A stretch of 64,000 nucleotides of DNA, from assembly GCF_029407905.1 (NCBI RefSeq), contig NC_073634.1:21155501-21219500 (forward strand), written 5' to 3'. Both the position numbers and the translations under genes were made by a program. Shown here piece by piece: positions 44,286 through 56,401 of this stretch (its first letter is position 1; each line of letters opens with the position of its first letter). The notes beneath the pieces were generated by a model. The model saw nothing but the letters and a program-made list of their open reading frames with translations. It made no database searches and was not told the origin of the DNA. Origin of the DNA: Bubalus kerabau (taxonomy: Eukaryota; Chordata; Mammalia; Artiodactyla; Bovidae).

Positions 44286-45540
44286 TTGTAACTTATGGGC
44301 TGAAGTTCAAGAAACTACTGAAAAAATTGGAGGTGGTAAAGAATTTTGAATTTTAAAATGGTATTCCAAGTGGTGTCTATGTTTAAGGCTTCTTACCCAT
44401 CCATTGCATTTGTCTGCTCTCTCTCTAGCTTAGCAAGTTTTGATGCCCCATGCTTGCTTTCATCTTATGCCACATTTTTGTTACTTCGAATGGCCTCTTA
44501 GAGCCAAACCATAGAATTCTTTTTCTAAACCAACAATTCCTGATTGTGTCCATCTGCATCATAGCTACAAGAGGTAATTATAAACAATTATCTGAATTAG
44601 AGTCTGGGGTGTGTCCAAGAAATTTACATTATTATCAACTTACCTGAATGGTCAACATGCACATTATGTTTAATGAAACACTCTTCTCAATAGTCCTCAA
44701 TATTTCTCTCAAAAGAAGTCTTCCCAGCTCCATTCATTCTAAATTATCAAAGCCACCTGGAGATTGTAAATCCTTAGATGGCTTGAACAGTTCTCATTCC
44801 CTTCACATTGCCTAAGGATACCAGTACCATGATTTATAAACACTGACACTCAAGAACAAAATCACTAACAATTTACATGCTTCCCCAGAATGTGGGCCAT
44901 TCACTCAATTCCCAAAGAAGTACAAAGCTGACTTTGGACTTTCCTTCCCAGATCTCCTTGATTCTACTAAAATTACCCTTTCTTCTGTGAGTTTCAAGAA
45001 AAGCAGCCACAGAAGACCCTGTGCGTGCATCTGGAAAGGAGAGTAATGTGACTCGGACTAATCTCTCCCTAAATACTTAAGACTTGGGATATCGTTTGTA
45101 ATGAGGAAAAGTTAATAATGCAATTGGTAACCTGGATGATCATTATTTAAAGATATCACATCTATTAGAGTCCATTCATACTTCAAGGCCCTTACAGCCA
45201 CTTGATTAAATTTCCTCCATTTGCTTGTCCACACTGGGAAACATCTCACCGTGCTCATAAGCCAGTAAATACTGTCTGTGGTCTTTACCAATTAGGAGGA
45301 TAAAAGTACAGAACGACAAGAGCAAAAGCCTTGTTGCACGTAATGAAGCTGTGGAATTACAATTCTTCTCTCTAGATACCCAACCTGCTCCTGCATCACC
45401 ATCACCAAGTAGCTCATTCCCTCCTCCCTGACCACCCCCTACCCTTGGCAGTGTCTCTCTCCTGTCCATTCCAGCCTTCTGCTTGTCTCTGGAATTCAGG
45501 AAACAAGGATATCTATAAGACTGTAATAACAGCAATTACA
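44286..45540. other. Unassigned sequence
   Basis: No gene or confident repeat. The minus frame at 45206-45535 (109 codons) has no recognisable domain. Confidence 0.4.
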
Positions 45541-45554
45541 GGTACACTCCAGTG

Positions 45555-45828
45555 CTGCTGCTGCTGCTAAGTCGCTTCAGTCGTGTCCACCCTGTGCAAC
45601 CCCATAGACGGCAGCCCATTAAGGCTCCTCTGTCCCTGGGATTCTCCAGGCAAGAACACTGGAGTGGGTTGCCATTTCCTTCTCCAATGCATGAAAGTGA
45701 AAAGTGAAAGTGAAGTCGCTCAGCCGTGTCCAACTCTTAGCGACCCCATGGACTGCAGCCTACCAGGCTCCTCCGTCCATGGATTTTCCAGGCAAGAGTA
45801 CTGGAGTGGGGTGCCATTGCCTTCTCCG
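45555..45828 (-). mobile_element. BOV-A2 SINE with 11-bp TSD
   Basis: Complement of a BovA dimer with the linker 'gaaagtgaaaagtgaaagtg' and a (GCT)n head. The target duplication ACACTCCAGTG is perfect at 45544-45554 and 45829-45839. Little divergence is seen between plus-strand landmarks and the element at 12958, so it is relatively young. Confidence 0.96.
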
Positions 45829-46166
45829 ACACTCCAGTGGGAAACCAATAAAAATCTTACTGTAGCATTTTCACTGGACTCAGCCTACATAGTCTCCTTT
45901 CCCCACCTCATATTGTCCACACTGTGAGTGATCCTATATAGAGAATCCAACTTAACAAAGTTACATCCAAAACACAGAAGATAGAGGTACAGGGCAGGGC
46001 AGTGGGGTATACAGGCAGGTTGTAAGAGAAATTTGAGCTCAGCTTAGGTTCACCAAAACTTTCTAATTCTATTTCTTCATCTGTAAAATATGGGCATTTG
46101 CAGTGGAACACAAATGTGGAGCTGATGTAAAGCACTGTGTATTATGTATAAAAGATCCAGCTACTG

Positions 46167-46370
46167 GGGCTTCCCAGGTGGCCCGGTGGGAAAGAATGTC
46201 TGCCAATGCAGGAGACACAGGAAATGCGGGTTTGACCCTGGGTCCAGAAGATTCTCTGGAGAACAAAATGGCTACCCACCCCACTATTCTTGCCTGGGAA
46301 ATGAAATGCCATAGACAGAAGACCCTGGCAGGCTACTGTCCAACAAAGAGAGAGAGAGAAAAAAAAAAAG
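46167..46370 (+). mobile_element. Bov-tA SINE with 10-bp TSD
   Basis: tRNA head 'gggcttcccaggtggcccgg', BovA body, and a GA-rich then A-rich tail (46340-46370). The target duplication CCAGCTACTG is at 46157-46166 and 46371-46380. Confidence 0.93.
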
Positions 46371-46436
46371 CCAGCTACTGACCACAAGGAACTTATAATT
46401 TTTTTTTTGAACTTATAATTTAATAGTTTCCATAAT

Positions 46437-46709
46437 GGGAGAAGGCAATGGCACCCCACTCCAGTACTCTTGCCTGGAAAATCCCATGGATGGAGGAGCC
46501 TGGTGGGCTGCAGTCCATGGGGTCGCAGGGAGTCGAACATGACTGAGCGATTTCACTTTCACTTTTCACTTTCATGCATTGGAGAGGGAAGTGGCAACCC
46601 ACTCCAGTGTTCTTGCCTGGAGAATCCCAGGGACGGTGGAGCCTGGTGGGCTGCTGTCTATGGGGTCACACAGTGTCGGACATGACTGAAGTGACTTAGC
46701 AGCAGCAGA
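46437..46709 (+). mobile_element. BOV-A2 SINE with 12-bp TSD
   Basis: Sense BovA dimer ('ggcaccccactccagtactc', linker 'cactttcacttttcactttc', second unit, 'gacttagcagcagcag' end). The target duplication AGTTTCCATAAT is at 46425-46436 and 46710-46721. Confidence 0.96.
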
Positions 46710-46734
46710 AGTTTCCATAATACTGAGGTAGCAT

Positions 46735-47096
46735 AAGAATACAGAGCACATCTTGGCCTTCCTGGGATGCTGTAACATAATACCAGAGATTGGATAGCAC
46801 AATACACAGAGATTTATTTTCACACAGTTCTAGAAGTTGGAGGTCCAAGATGAGGGTTCCAGTGTAGCTGGCTTCTGATGAGAGTTCTCTTCCTACATTG
46901 CAGATGCCTTCTCACTGCATCCCCACATGGTAGAAAGAAAGCAGGCAAGCTCTCTGGTATCTCTTCTTATACGGCTCCACTTTATAAGAGATTTTCTAAT
47001 CTTAGTTACCTCCCAAAGTCTCCAGTCCCCAAAACCATGACGTTGGGAGTGAGGACCTCACCATATGAATTTCAGGGGCCACATTAAACCCATAAC
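46735..47096 (-). mobile_element. MST/MLT1-type MaLR LTR, antisense
   Basis: Plus-strand order: 'gatgctgtaacataatacca', 'gagatttattttcacacagt', 'tctagaagttggaggtccaa', 'gatgccttctcactgcatcc', 'catatgaatttcaggggcca', 'acattaaacccataaca'. This is the reverse complement of a MaLR LTR. Confidence 0.55.
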
Positions 47097-47424
47097 AGAG
47101 AACCTCCATAGCCCATCTCCCATTTGACCCTAACCCGTGAGACCAGACCTGGATACTTTTAAATGGAAACTAGAACCAAAACTTCTCAGGGCAGTAAATT
47201 GGAGAAATCTGAAAATTGTTCTAAGAACATATTACCTTCTACCGTATCATATAACTCTCCTAGCCTGAGGAGCAAGCATTGTTAGTGCCTCTAATAGAAG
47301 GGGGCTAGTGAGATGCTCCTTCACCATAGATTTAGGGTGAAGGGTAGGAGGCAGTTACGTATATGACTTCAGTTCACATTGGAGAAAAACCTCGCGAACA
47401 CAGTACCAGTTATTTTACCCTCAG

Positions 47425-48320
47425 TTCATGTCCAGTCCCATCATTTTGTGGCAAATAGATGGGTAAGAAAATGGAAACTGTGGCAGATTTTATTGTCTTG
47501 GGCTCCAAAATCACTGTGGATGGTGAGCAGCCATGAAATTAAAAGATGCTTGCTGCTTGAAAGAAAAATTATGACAACCCTGCTACCGCTAAGTCACTTC
47601 AGTCGTGTCTGACTCTGTGTGACCCCATAGACGGCAGCCCACCAGGCTCCCCAGTCCCTGGGATTCTTCAGGCAAGAACACTGGAGTGGGTTGCCATTTC
47701 CTTCTCCAATGCATGAAAGTGAAAAGTGAAAGTGAAGTCACTCAGTCGTGTCCGACTCTTAGCGACCCCATGGACTACAGCCTACCAGGCTCCTCCATCC
47801 ATGGGACTTTCCAGGCAAGACAACCCTAGACAGAGTATTAAAAAGCAAAGACATCACTTTGCCAACAAAGGTCTGTATAGTTGAAGCTATGTTTTTTCCA
47901 GTAGTCATGTTACTGATGTGAGAGTTAGACCATAAAGAAGGCTGAGCACTGAAGAATTGATGGTTTTAAACTGTGGTGTTGGAGAAGACTCTTGACAGTC
48001 CCCTGAACAGCAAGGAGAACAAATCAGTCAATCCTAAAGGAAATCAACCCTTTGAATATTCATTGGAAGGACTGATGCAAAGCTGAAGCTCCAATACTTT
48101 GGCTACCTGATGTGAGGAGCCAACTCATTGAAACAGACCTAATACTGAGAAAGATTGAGGACAGGAGGAGAAGGAGGTGACAGAGAATGAGATGGTTGGA
48201 TGGCACCACCAACTCAATGGACATGAATTTGATCAAATGCCAAGGAATAGTGAAAGAAAAGGAAGCCTGGTGTGCTACAGTCCATGGGGTTGCGACGTGT
48301 CAGACATGACTGAACAATTG
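47425..48320 (+). mobile_element. BovB LINE fragment with a nested BOV-A2
   Basis: A diverged BovB C-terminal part: 'gtcccatcattttgtggcaa', then after the nested SINE 'agtattaaaaagcaaagaca', a TGA-interrupted CES-region, and the GRRRR-encoding segment (48120-48190). It is older than the copies at 19.2 and 35.2 kb, with several frameshifts. Confidence 0.9.
47582..47818 (-). mobile_element. BOV-A2 SINE nested in BovB, 9-bp TSD
   Basis: Complement of a BovA dimer, duplicating GACAACCCT of the host BovB at 47573-47581 and 47819-47827. Confidence 0.94.
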
Positions 48321-48394
48321 AAAAACATCATGTCATCCAGTTGCGCTGGGGCTTACTAGGGCTGAAACCACAGTGCTTCCACTAACTGCCAGAA

Positions 48395-48870
48395 ATTTTC
48401 ATATGAAGTGTTATGTGTTAAATTGTGTCCCCCTCAAAAAAGTATATTGAAGTGCTAGCCCCTTGTACCTAAGAATGTGACCTCTCTTAGAAATAGATTC
48501 TTTTGGAATATACTTAGTTAAGATGGAGTCATACTAAAGTGGGCCCCCAATTTAATATGACTGATGTCCTTATAAAGGTTGGCCATGTGAAGATAGACCA
48601 CATGAAGACACCACATGACGAAAACACCACGTGAAGACAGAGGATTGGAGGGATCCATCTACAAGCCAAGAAATACCAAAGATCGCTGGCAATGACCAGA
48701 TGGTAGGAAAAGGCAAGAAACATCTAGGTTTCAGAGGGAACCTTGCCAAAATCTTGATTTTGGACTTCTAACTGCCAAAACCAAAAGCCAACACATTTGT
48801 GTCCCTTTGAGCCACCCACTTTGTGGTACTTTGTTAAGGCAATGCTGGGCAACAAATACATAAGGAAACA
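48395..48870 (+). mobile_element. MST/MLT1-type MaLR LTR
   Basis: Order of blocks: 'gttatgtgttaaattgtgtc', 'agaatgtgacctctcttaga', 'aatatgactgatgtccttat', 'ccatctacaagccaagaaat', 'cttgattttggacttctaac', 'gagccacccactttgtggta', 'ctttgttaaggcaatgctgg'. Contains a small direct repetition of a 'caccacatga/caccacgtga' unit at about 48610-48640. Confidence 0.6.
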
Positions 48871-48875
48871 TGTCT

Positions 48876-50075
48876 GTGGGTTGAATGCAAGCAAAACTTT
48901 CCCTGCCTTACATTGGGTAAGAAATGTACTATAGGACACTCAAAATAGCTCCTTTTCTTCTTTTAGGATGTTCTGGGTAAAGAGCAATACTAAAGACCAA
49001 GAAAAAAGTTTCCGGATTCTAGCAGTTTTGTCTTTTAGTGAGGAACACATTCAGGAGGCCAGAAGACAAATCTCAGTTCAGTAGGGTCACTCACTGACTC
49101 ACGTCTTTCTGACTCTGAAAGTCTCTGATTCTCAGAAATGGACAGTTCTATGGGACATGGCTCATATTTGTTTCTGGTCTGGCAGAGTGCCCTGAACATG
49201 CAGCATTCCTTCAAGCAGTGCTCCTGGTAACTAAGAACTGGTGGAAGGTGGAAGGGGTATGAAATTAACTCTGATTTGGCTACACAGAACATCAGGGGTT
49301 ACCTCCCAGCAGCTATCCTCTGAACACCCACCTCATTTTTTTAAGCTTGGAGACACCTAGTGTCCTTTCTGCTACCACTGGGCATTGTCTCCTGCCAAGA
49401 GAATGACCTGGGAAGACAGTTAAATAAGCCACTCTCCTCAGCTCTTGTTCATGTTCTTATTACTCTACTGCTTAACTTTTGATTTTCCATCCCCACTAAA
49501 TCTCCAGACCCCTTATCTGAGACCTCAGACTGGCTTTGGGCTTGCTTCTTCCCCTTCACTGCTTGGCAGCTCTATTCCAGTTTCCCAGCCCCTGATGCTC
49601 TCTGCTGTGGGTACCAGAAACTCTGCTGGAGTTGCTTGTTCAGCTCGCCTTGCCCGCTGCTGAATCCTACCTCTCCAGTCCTACCAGTCTAATCTCCTGC
49701 TCACTGCTCAGAGGGTTCCTGGCACTCACATTCTAGCTCCTGATGTTATATCCTCCAGGTCCTCTTACTCATTTGCTTGTGCTAAACCTAAAAAAGCATC
49801 CATATCCCTTAAGAAAAGCACTCACAAAGTGGTAGTGTTTATCTCTTTAGAAGCAGACTAGCTGACCTTTGGCTGGGAAGTGCAGGGGTTTAGTACCTAG
49901 CAAATAGTCGCCTTGTCCTTGTTATACAGCTATCTGCTGGTATAGTTGAGCACAAGGACAAACAGATAAGAACCTTTTTCTTTGTTCATCAGATGGAAAA
50001 AAGACGTCATGCCTTTATTGACTGAACCCTACATAACCTGGACCAGCTCCAGACAGAAGTAAATGTCTCCCAACT
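48876..50075. other. Unassigned sequence
   Basis: About 1.2 kb with no gene or repeat recognised. It is somewhat less AT-rich around 49.3-49.75 kb. Confidence 0.4.
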
Positions 50076-50078
50076 GGT

Positions 50079-50128
50079 TAAAAAAAAAAAAAAAAAAAAC
50101 AAAAAAAAAAAACAAATAAAAAAACATT
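50079..50128. repeat. A-rich low-complexity tract
   Basis: (A)~20 C (A)~12 C followed by AAATAAAAAAA; just upstream of a short BovB insertion. Confidence 0.9.
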
Positions 50129-50150
50129 TTAGAAGAGGGCTAAAGATCTG

Positions 50151-50374
50151 CAAAGAGTTGACTCATTGGAAAAGACTCTGATGCTGGGAGGGATTGGGGG
50201 CAGGAGGAGAAGGGGACGACAGAGGATGAGATGGCTGGATGGCATCACTGACTCGATGGACATGAGTTTGAGTGAAATCTGGGAGTTGGTGATGGACAGG
50301 AAGGCCTGGCGTGCTGCAATTCATGGGGTCGCAAAGAGTCAGACACGACTGAGTGATTGAACTGAACTGAACTG
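50151..50374 (+). mobile_element. Short BovB 3' insertion with TSD
   Basis: Only the last ~224 bp of BovB (SLEKTLMLGGIGGRRRRGR, WLDGITDSMD, LVMDRKAWRAAIHGV) up to the 'gaactgaactgaactg' end. The target duplication AAAGATCTG is at 50142-50150 and 50375-50383. The frame 50166-50360 is intact to the BovB stop, so the insertion is relatively young. Confidence 0.95.
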
Positions 50375-50502
50375 AAAGATCTGGTGACTGCTAAACTATC
50401 TCTCTTACTCATTTCTCTGCCCCTACCTGCTATATCACCATGACAACCTACTGGAGAAACTTTAATAGCTTGCCTTAGAAAATGATAACTCATACACTGA
50501 TT

Positions 50503-50924
50503 GCTATAGACTGAATGGTTGTATCCCATGAAAATTCATATGTTGAAACTTTCATCCCAAGTGTGATGATATCCAGAGGTAAGACTTATAGAAGGTAATT
50601 AGTTTAGATCAGACCATGAGAGCAAAGGCCCTGTGATGATAGGATGATAGAATTAGTATCCTTGGAAGAGAAGTAAAAGAGATTAGACTGTGCTTGTTTG
50701 GCTATCTCCCTCAACTCTCTCTCCCTGCCATATGAGGATAGTGCAAGAAAGCAGTCATCTGCAAGTCAGGAGGAGAATTCTCTCCAGAGCCAGACCATGC
50801 CAATATGCTGGTCATATAGCATATGATCATATAGCCTTCAGAACTATGAGAAATACATGTGTGTTGTTTAAGCCACCCAATCTACGGTGTTTTGTTATAC
50901 CAGCCCAAGCTAAAGTACAATAGA
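50503..50924 (+). mobile_element. MST/THE1-type MaLR LTR
   Basis: Order: 'gctatagactgaatggttgt', 'aattcatatgttgaaacttt', 'gtgtgatgatatccagaggt', 'ttagtttagatcagaccatg', 'tgccatatgaggatagtgca', 'cagtcatctgcaagtcagga', 'tgttgtttaagccacccaat', 'tacggtgttttgttatacca'. It is a solitary endogenous-retrovirus-like LTR. Confidence 0.7.
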
Positions 50925-51597
50925 CTGCCTTTATGTGTGATCAACTTATTAAAACCTATTTTCACCTAAAAAGAACAGTAAGAAGAGAGTGGCATAGATA
51001 ACCAACAAGTTTGTAGGGACAGTGGAGTTGACAAGCCCTATAATAAAGCAATGGGTTGATGAACTGACGCTATGGTCAAGAGACATGACTGCACTCTCTG
51101 ATTATGAGAGCCCTGGGAATGCACAAAAGGCTGAGAAAGAATGGAAGGAGAGTGAGAAGATAAAACATTTTGAATACATCATAGTTTTGCCAAGGAATTA
51201 TCTTTCCATATTTTTTGCACAACTTTGGTCCTTCCTTCCGAGTTATAAAACTCGGATGTTTTATAACCCAGATGGCTAGGTGAGGGCAGCCAGGCTCAGC
51301 CAGCCAAGGACTTCTGAATATTTGACTCGTGACTGTAAATCCAACTCACTCTTTTTGTTTGTTTGTTTTTCATAAATTTATACAACTCAAGGGGAGAAAA
51401 GATACTTCCTCTGTATACTAAGTCTAGAGCTTCTGACATTGATCTTTGTACCATGTGAGGAATCTCCTTAAGGGACCACACAGAGGACAGTATAAATGAA
51501 AGAATCCTGATGACATAGATAGAAACCTGTATCTAGACATTTCTGAATTCTCAGCGGTGTGTACTACTAAATCTGATATTTGAAACTAACTATGAGC
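50925..51597. other. Unassigned sequence
   Basis: No gene or repeat recognised. Confidence 0.35.
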
Positions 51598-51609
51598 ATC
51601 CAAAAAGAT

Positions 51610-51699
51610 GGGAAATTCCATGGACAGAAGAACCTGGCAGGCCACAGTCCATGGGGTCACAAATAGAAGGACATGACTTAATGACAACCAATAACAACA
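51610..51699 (+). mobile_element. Short 5'-truncated BovA-type SINE with 12-bp TSD
   Basis: Only the last ~90 bp of the BovA body ('attccatggacagaagaacc') and an AAC-rich tail. The target duplication ATCCAAAAAGAT is perfect at 51598-51609 and 51700-51711. Confidence 0.92.
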
Positions 51700-51711
51700 A
51701 TCCAAAAAGAT

Positions 51712-52920
51712 ACGACTTCAAAAAGAAGTCACAGATTTAAAAGGTTTTTTTTTTATCAGATATTATTTTGGCTTAAAATTTAATTATTTATCCCAAAGTA
51801 ATTTTGTTTCTAAAAATTTGAAGAATCAAAATTACAGTTTTGAAGTGTTGCTCACTCCCATTGAATCTATTTGGTTATGCTGCTGAATATCTGTTTTGTA
51901 AGCATTTATCACTTGAAAAGGAAAGGCCTGAAGGAGAAAAAAAGGAGTACTTGTTAGGATTTATTTTATTTATTGTAAAAGTTTCTAGGCTCTCATTTCC
52001 AGAAATCGTCTCTTTAGCTCATGCTCCTAAGTCATATTTAATTTACCTCAGAAGCAATACATATTTTGTGTCACGTAGTCTATACAGCAGAGTTTGGTTG
52101 TTTTATTACCCAAGACTATTTCTTTCTGTGATATATACTCACTCACAAAGTCTGAAGGACTGTTCTTGTTGTATGCTGTTTTCTATGCAATCTTTCTTTC
52201 ATTCAAAATGCATCTCTTAAAAACAAAATATACATTAGATGTTTACTCCTAAGTATTTTATATCTAAATAATAAAAATATAAATATGGTAATCATAGGCC
52301 TCATGCCTATTAATTATTAAAAAATATATATTCAAAGCATTTTTCACTAATGATTTCACTATTTTTAATCATGCACATTGTGATAGATATTACACTGTTA
52401 AAGAACCTGAGGCTGTCATTGGTGCATGACCAAAGATCATGTTGTCATTAGGCTATACTCTATGCTCCCTGTCTTCTCCCTACCTTCTATAACCTTAGAC
52501 TCTTGGGTTTCTACATTAATTGAGGCTGTGTTAGCTTTTTCCATTGAGTTAGAAACACTAGTTCATGAAGAAATGAATATAGTGGGATCTTAGAAGATGT
52601 GGTCTTACAGACAGACCATATCATGGCAGATATGCAGAATCAACTACAAGTCTTTTTAATATCCACAAAATTGTTGTGGCCAGTCATAGAAGAATATAAA
52701 AACAATCTAGCATTCAATTAATCAGAGGAAGACTGCTACTTTCCTGAGATGTTGCAAACCAACTCAGAAGAAAAATAGTTGGTGAGATGTGACTGAAACC
52801 CCAACAGAAACCAAGTGAATCTAAAGAGTTTAGATTAAGAAAAAAAAAAAAAAGAATACCTGTTGTAAAAGCAACTAGAAGCAAGAGTGCCTGTTATCTC
52901 AGTGGTGCAAGATGAATTGG
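51712..52920. other. Unassigned AT-rich sequence
   Basis: No repeat or gene recognised; an A-run at 52839-52853. The 126-codon frame at 51840-52220 is AT-rich, has no recognisable domain and no supporting signals. Confidence 0.4.
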
Positions 52921-52924
52921 CTTC

Positions 52925-53344
52925 GTTCAGTTCAGTTCAGTTCAGTTCAGTCACTCAGTCATGTCTGACTCTTTGTGACCCCGTGAATCACAGCACGCCA
53001 GGCCTCCCTGTCCATCACCAACTCCCAGAGTTCACCCAAACTCATGTGCATCAAGTTGGTGATGCCATCCAGCCATCTCATCCTCTGTCATCCCCTTCTC
53101 CTCCTGCCCCAAATCCCTCCCAGCATCAGGGTCTTTTCCAATGAGTCAACTCTTCACATGAGGTGGCCAAAGTATTGGAATTTCAGCTTCAGCATCAGTC
53201 TTTCCAATGAACACCCAGGACTGATCTCCTTTAGGATGGACTGGTTGGATCTCCTTGCAGTCCAAGGGATTCTCAAGAGTTTTCTCCAACACCATAGTTC
53301 AAAAGCATCAATTCTTCAGTGCTCAGCTTTCTTCACAGTCCAAC
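52925..53344 (-). mobile_element. BovB LINE 3' fragment, antisense
   Basis: Starts with five GTTCA-type units of the BovB terminal repeat and runs back through the C-terminal coding region to the CES/KKAE-encoding segment, where it is truncated. The plus frames at 52887-53144 and 53044-53436 are shadows. Confidence 0.93.
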
Positions 53345-53499
53345 GCAGGCAAAAAAACTCTCTCGTCAACAAGCTGTCTCAGTTCTCATGGGCAGGGAAG
53401 CTCCAACTAACTTGGAACAGTAAAGCTATTTCCTAAGTGAGAAAGTGTCTTCTAACCCCAGCAAGTCATAGAATTAGGTATACAGATTATAAAATTTAC

Positions 53500-53527
53500 T
53501 TCATCCTTTGAAAAATCAAAGGATGAA
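53500..53527. repeat. Perfect 12-bp inverted repeat (hairpin)
   Basis: TTCATCCTTTGA at 53500-53511 and its exact complement at 53516-53527, with an AAAA loop. No adjacent gene. Confidence 0.92.
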
Positions 53528-56125
53528 ATAATTTAAACATATTTTAAAGGTTTAAAGGAATGTAATAGGTTAAGTCTAGAATGAGCCAGTTTATTTAAGT
53601 GCATTCATTTCAACTTGAATTGATTGAAAATTATCACCCACCCTTCATAGCAATCCTTCACATTTACTAGATATAATCACATATGGACATTGAATTCAAA
53701 GGTTTAAAGAAAACCAGATTTTAAACTGTGCTTTTAATAAACTGAATTCTAATTTAAAGTGTTAAGTAACAATCATTCATTTACTTTCTGCTCACAAAAG
53801 CCTTCCACCATCAGCCCTGGGAAAAACAAAAACTTAAACAAAAACCAAAAAACCTCAGAGATACATGATATCTGGGTCAGGAAAATATCTGTCTGTTGTG
53901 TGTTGAGTAAATAACAGTTACTCAGGATGAGTGTCCACTGTCTAAAGGCCATCTGGAGCAGTAGGAGACAGTCTTCCTGCCCATTTTGTTCTCATTGGCA
54001 AAGAAAAGGGGACAAAGCAGTTGTAACTTGACTTCTCTGAGTCCACAAAGAATGCTGAATTGATTACAACAGAAACGTGGGGGAGGTGAATGAGGTTGGA
54101 TATACTCATTGTGAAAGACAAAATGCACCAGATAATTAAGACAATTCTACTCAGGCTCTTGCATTAGGGGGAAAACATTCATTAATGAAAAACATCTTAA
54201 AGAAGAGAGGGAAAAGCTGGGGTTTTATAAATGAAGGGAGATTTTGAGGAGGGGTGGAAGTGGGTCTTGTTTTGTAAGATGCTAGGGCAGGGTCTGTTGT
54301 TAATCTATTAATAACAATCTGTCAGAACAGAGGAGGGGGTGGGAGGGAATTTTCCAAACCTTCTTATCTTACAGAAGCATAGGATCACTATTGTCATCAT
54401 AAATACAATTCCATGAAGCTAGATTTTCAGCAACAGCTGTGACTAAAACAAATCAGTGTCCTGAAAAAAAAAAAAAAAGAACATTAGGCTTTCCTTTTTT
54501 CCTTCCATTCTTTTTTCCTTCTCTTATTTTAGTTCCTAGGAAACTGTGTCAATTTGAAATACTTCTAGCACAAAAATACATACAATAGAAAATTTTGTGT
54601 AAAATTTCTGCATTCAAAATTAACATACATGTCCTTTTCTGAAAAATACTGTCTTCTACTTTAAGATGATGTCCTCTCTACTCTTTTTCTTATTAAAAAC
54701 TCTCATCTAGAGAATGATGATGATATATGATGCATTTTTATAAATGTCATACTTTTAAGATAAAAAAGAAATAACTATATATTTATTGTCCTAATTTTTT
54801 GTTAATAATTCAGTCATTTGAACCCAAAATCAAGGGAGATAATTTTCTGTAAAATAATACAGTTGGAGGAGGCCAAAAAGTCTCAAAATCTACTCTCAAA
54901 AATCCCCTGGTACTCTTTTATCATGAAATAGTCTAGAAGATTTAACATGTTATCAGTAACACCTAAAGTTTCCTTATCAACTTCCAATTGGGATGACTTG
55001 GGGCAGCTAAAGATTAAAGTTTTTGAAGAAAAAAGGAGAAAAAGAAAAGGGGCACCTTATGAAGAAGTAGAAAAATTCTCTTAATACACTTGCATTACAG
55101 TTTTTCCAAAGGTCACAATGAAGTATTGCTTAGCTACAGGTTAACATGTTAAATCTTTTACTCTTTTCTGCATAAAAAAGAAACCACAAGTTATCCAAGC
55201 TTATTATCCACTATCCTTACTATAGGACATTTAGAGTACCTACTTGAAAGCTACAGGATGCAGTCAAGGAAAATCAGTTAAGGCAGAAAAAGTGAAAGCA
55301 GAGGTTTAGTCGTCAACAAATTAGAGGTAGATTGCTTGGGGGATTGGAGAGGCAGGCAAGATGAGTCCTACATCAGTCATGGCTAGAGACAAGTAGTCAA
55401 AGTCAGGTATATTCATGGTGAGGAGGCTGACCCTAACATCTTATAGTAAGTATAAATACATGTCTAGAAATCACTGCTGGGTAAGTGAAACACAGTCAGG
55501 ATGTCATCTCCCTAGCGAATTCACAGAACCCATTAGACTTCTAAAACCAAGAAATGCACTCAGGTCAAACGGCATGAAAAGGGACTCTAATTACCTGTAA
55601 TATATGACCTGATAATTAGAACCACATCACCAGTCAGACTAAGACCAACAACACAGCTGGCTTCATAGAGAATCTATAGTTCTACAAGTAGCTACCTTTT
55701 TCCCATTGGGAGCCAAACTAAATAGTTCTATAACCTAGAGTGGGGCTGTGGCTTTAAGTAAAGGTGATTGAAGTTGTACAGAATAGAGGAAACTATAACA
55801 GAAATGAACATGTGGTTTCAAAATCAGAACCACGTGACAATTCTTTTGGGTACCTTGAACAACACTATAGAGCAAACAACTGAACAAATTTTGGGGATCA
55901 GTAATCCAAAATAAAAGATTAGTATATAGTACCCAAGTCACAAATTCTTTATAGATTTCCTATCCTGGAAAGGAATTGATCTCAAAATATAGAAAATTCA
56001 GACCAGAGTGGGGAAGGAAGAGGAAGCATCTGAATGAAATGAGGAGATGTGACATATTCTAAGGATTTCATAATAACTCCTATGTCCTGAGTAATATTAG
56101 AAGAAAGAATGTACAATAGGAAAAA
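53528..56125. other. Unassigned sequence
   Basis: About 2.6 kb in which I recognise no gene and no confident repeat, apart from an A-run near 54464-54479. Frames here are short. Confidence 0.4.
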
Positions 56126-56128
56126 AAA

Positions 56129-56129
56129 A

Positions 56130-56164
<35 letters not shown>

Positions 56165-56168
56165 TATA
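56129..56168. repeat. Compound (TA)n(CA)n microsatellite
   Basis: About 9 TA units followed by about 8-9 CA units and ATAT, immediately upstream of a Bov-tA. Confidence 0.94.
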
Positions 56169-56169
56169 T

Positions 56170-56370
56170 TCCCTGGTGGCTTCCCTGATGGCTCAGATGG
56201 TAAAGAATCTGCCTATAATGTAGGAGACCTGGGTTTGATCCCTGGGGCGGGAAGATCCCCTGGAGAAGGGCATGGCAACCCACTCCAGTATTCTTGCCTA
56301 GAGAACCCCATAGACAGAGGAGCCTGGCAGTCCATGGGGTCACAAAGAGTCAGACATGATTGAGCAACTA
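56170..56370 (+). mobile_element. Bov-tA SINE with CA-rich tail
   Basis: Complete tRNA-derived head ('ggcttccctgatggctcaga') and BovA body, ending 'gagcaactaacacacatg' and running into a CA-rich tail (56371-56401). It is among the best-preserved Bov-tA copies in the window. Confidence 0.95.
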
Positions 56371-56401
56371 ACACACATGCACACACAGACACACACACAC
56401 A

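Noticed and set aside
51840..52220. 126-codon frame in unassigned DNA
   Set aside because: AT-rich, with no recognisable domain, splice context or promoter. Frames of this length are expected by chance in such a window.
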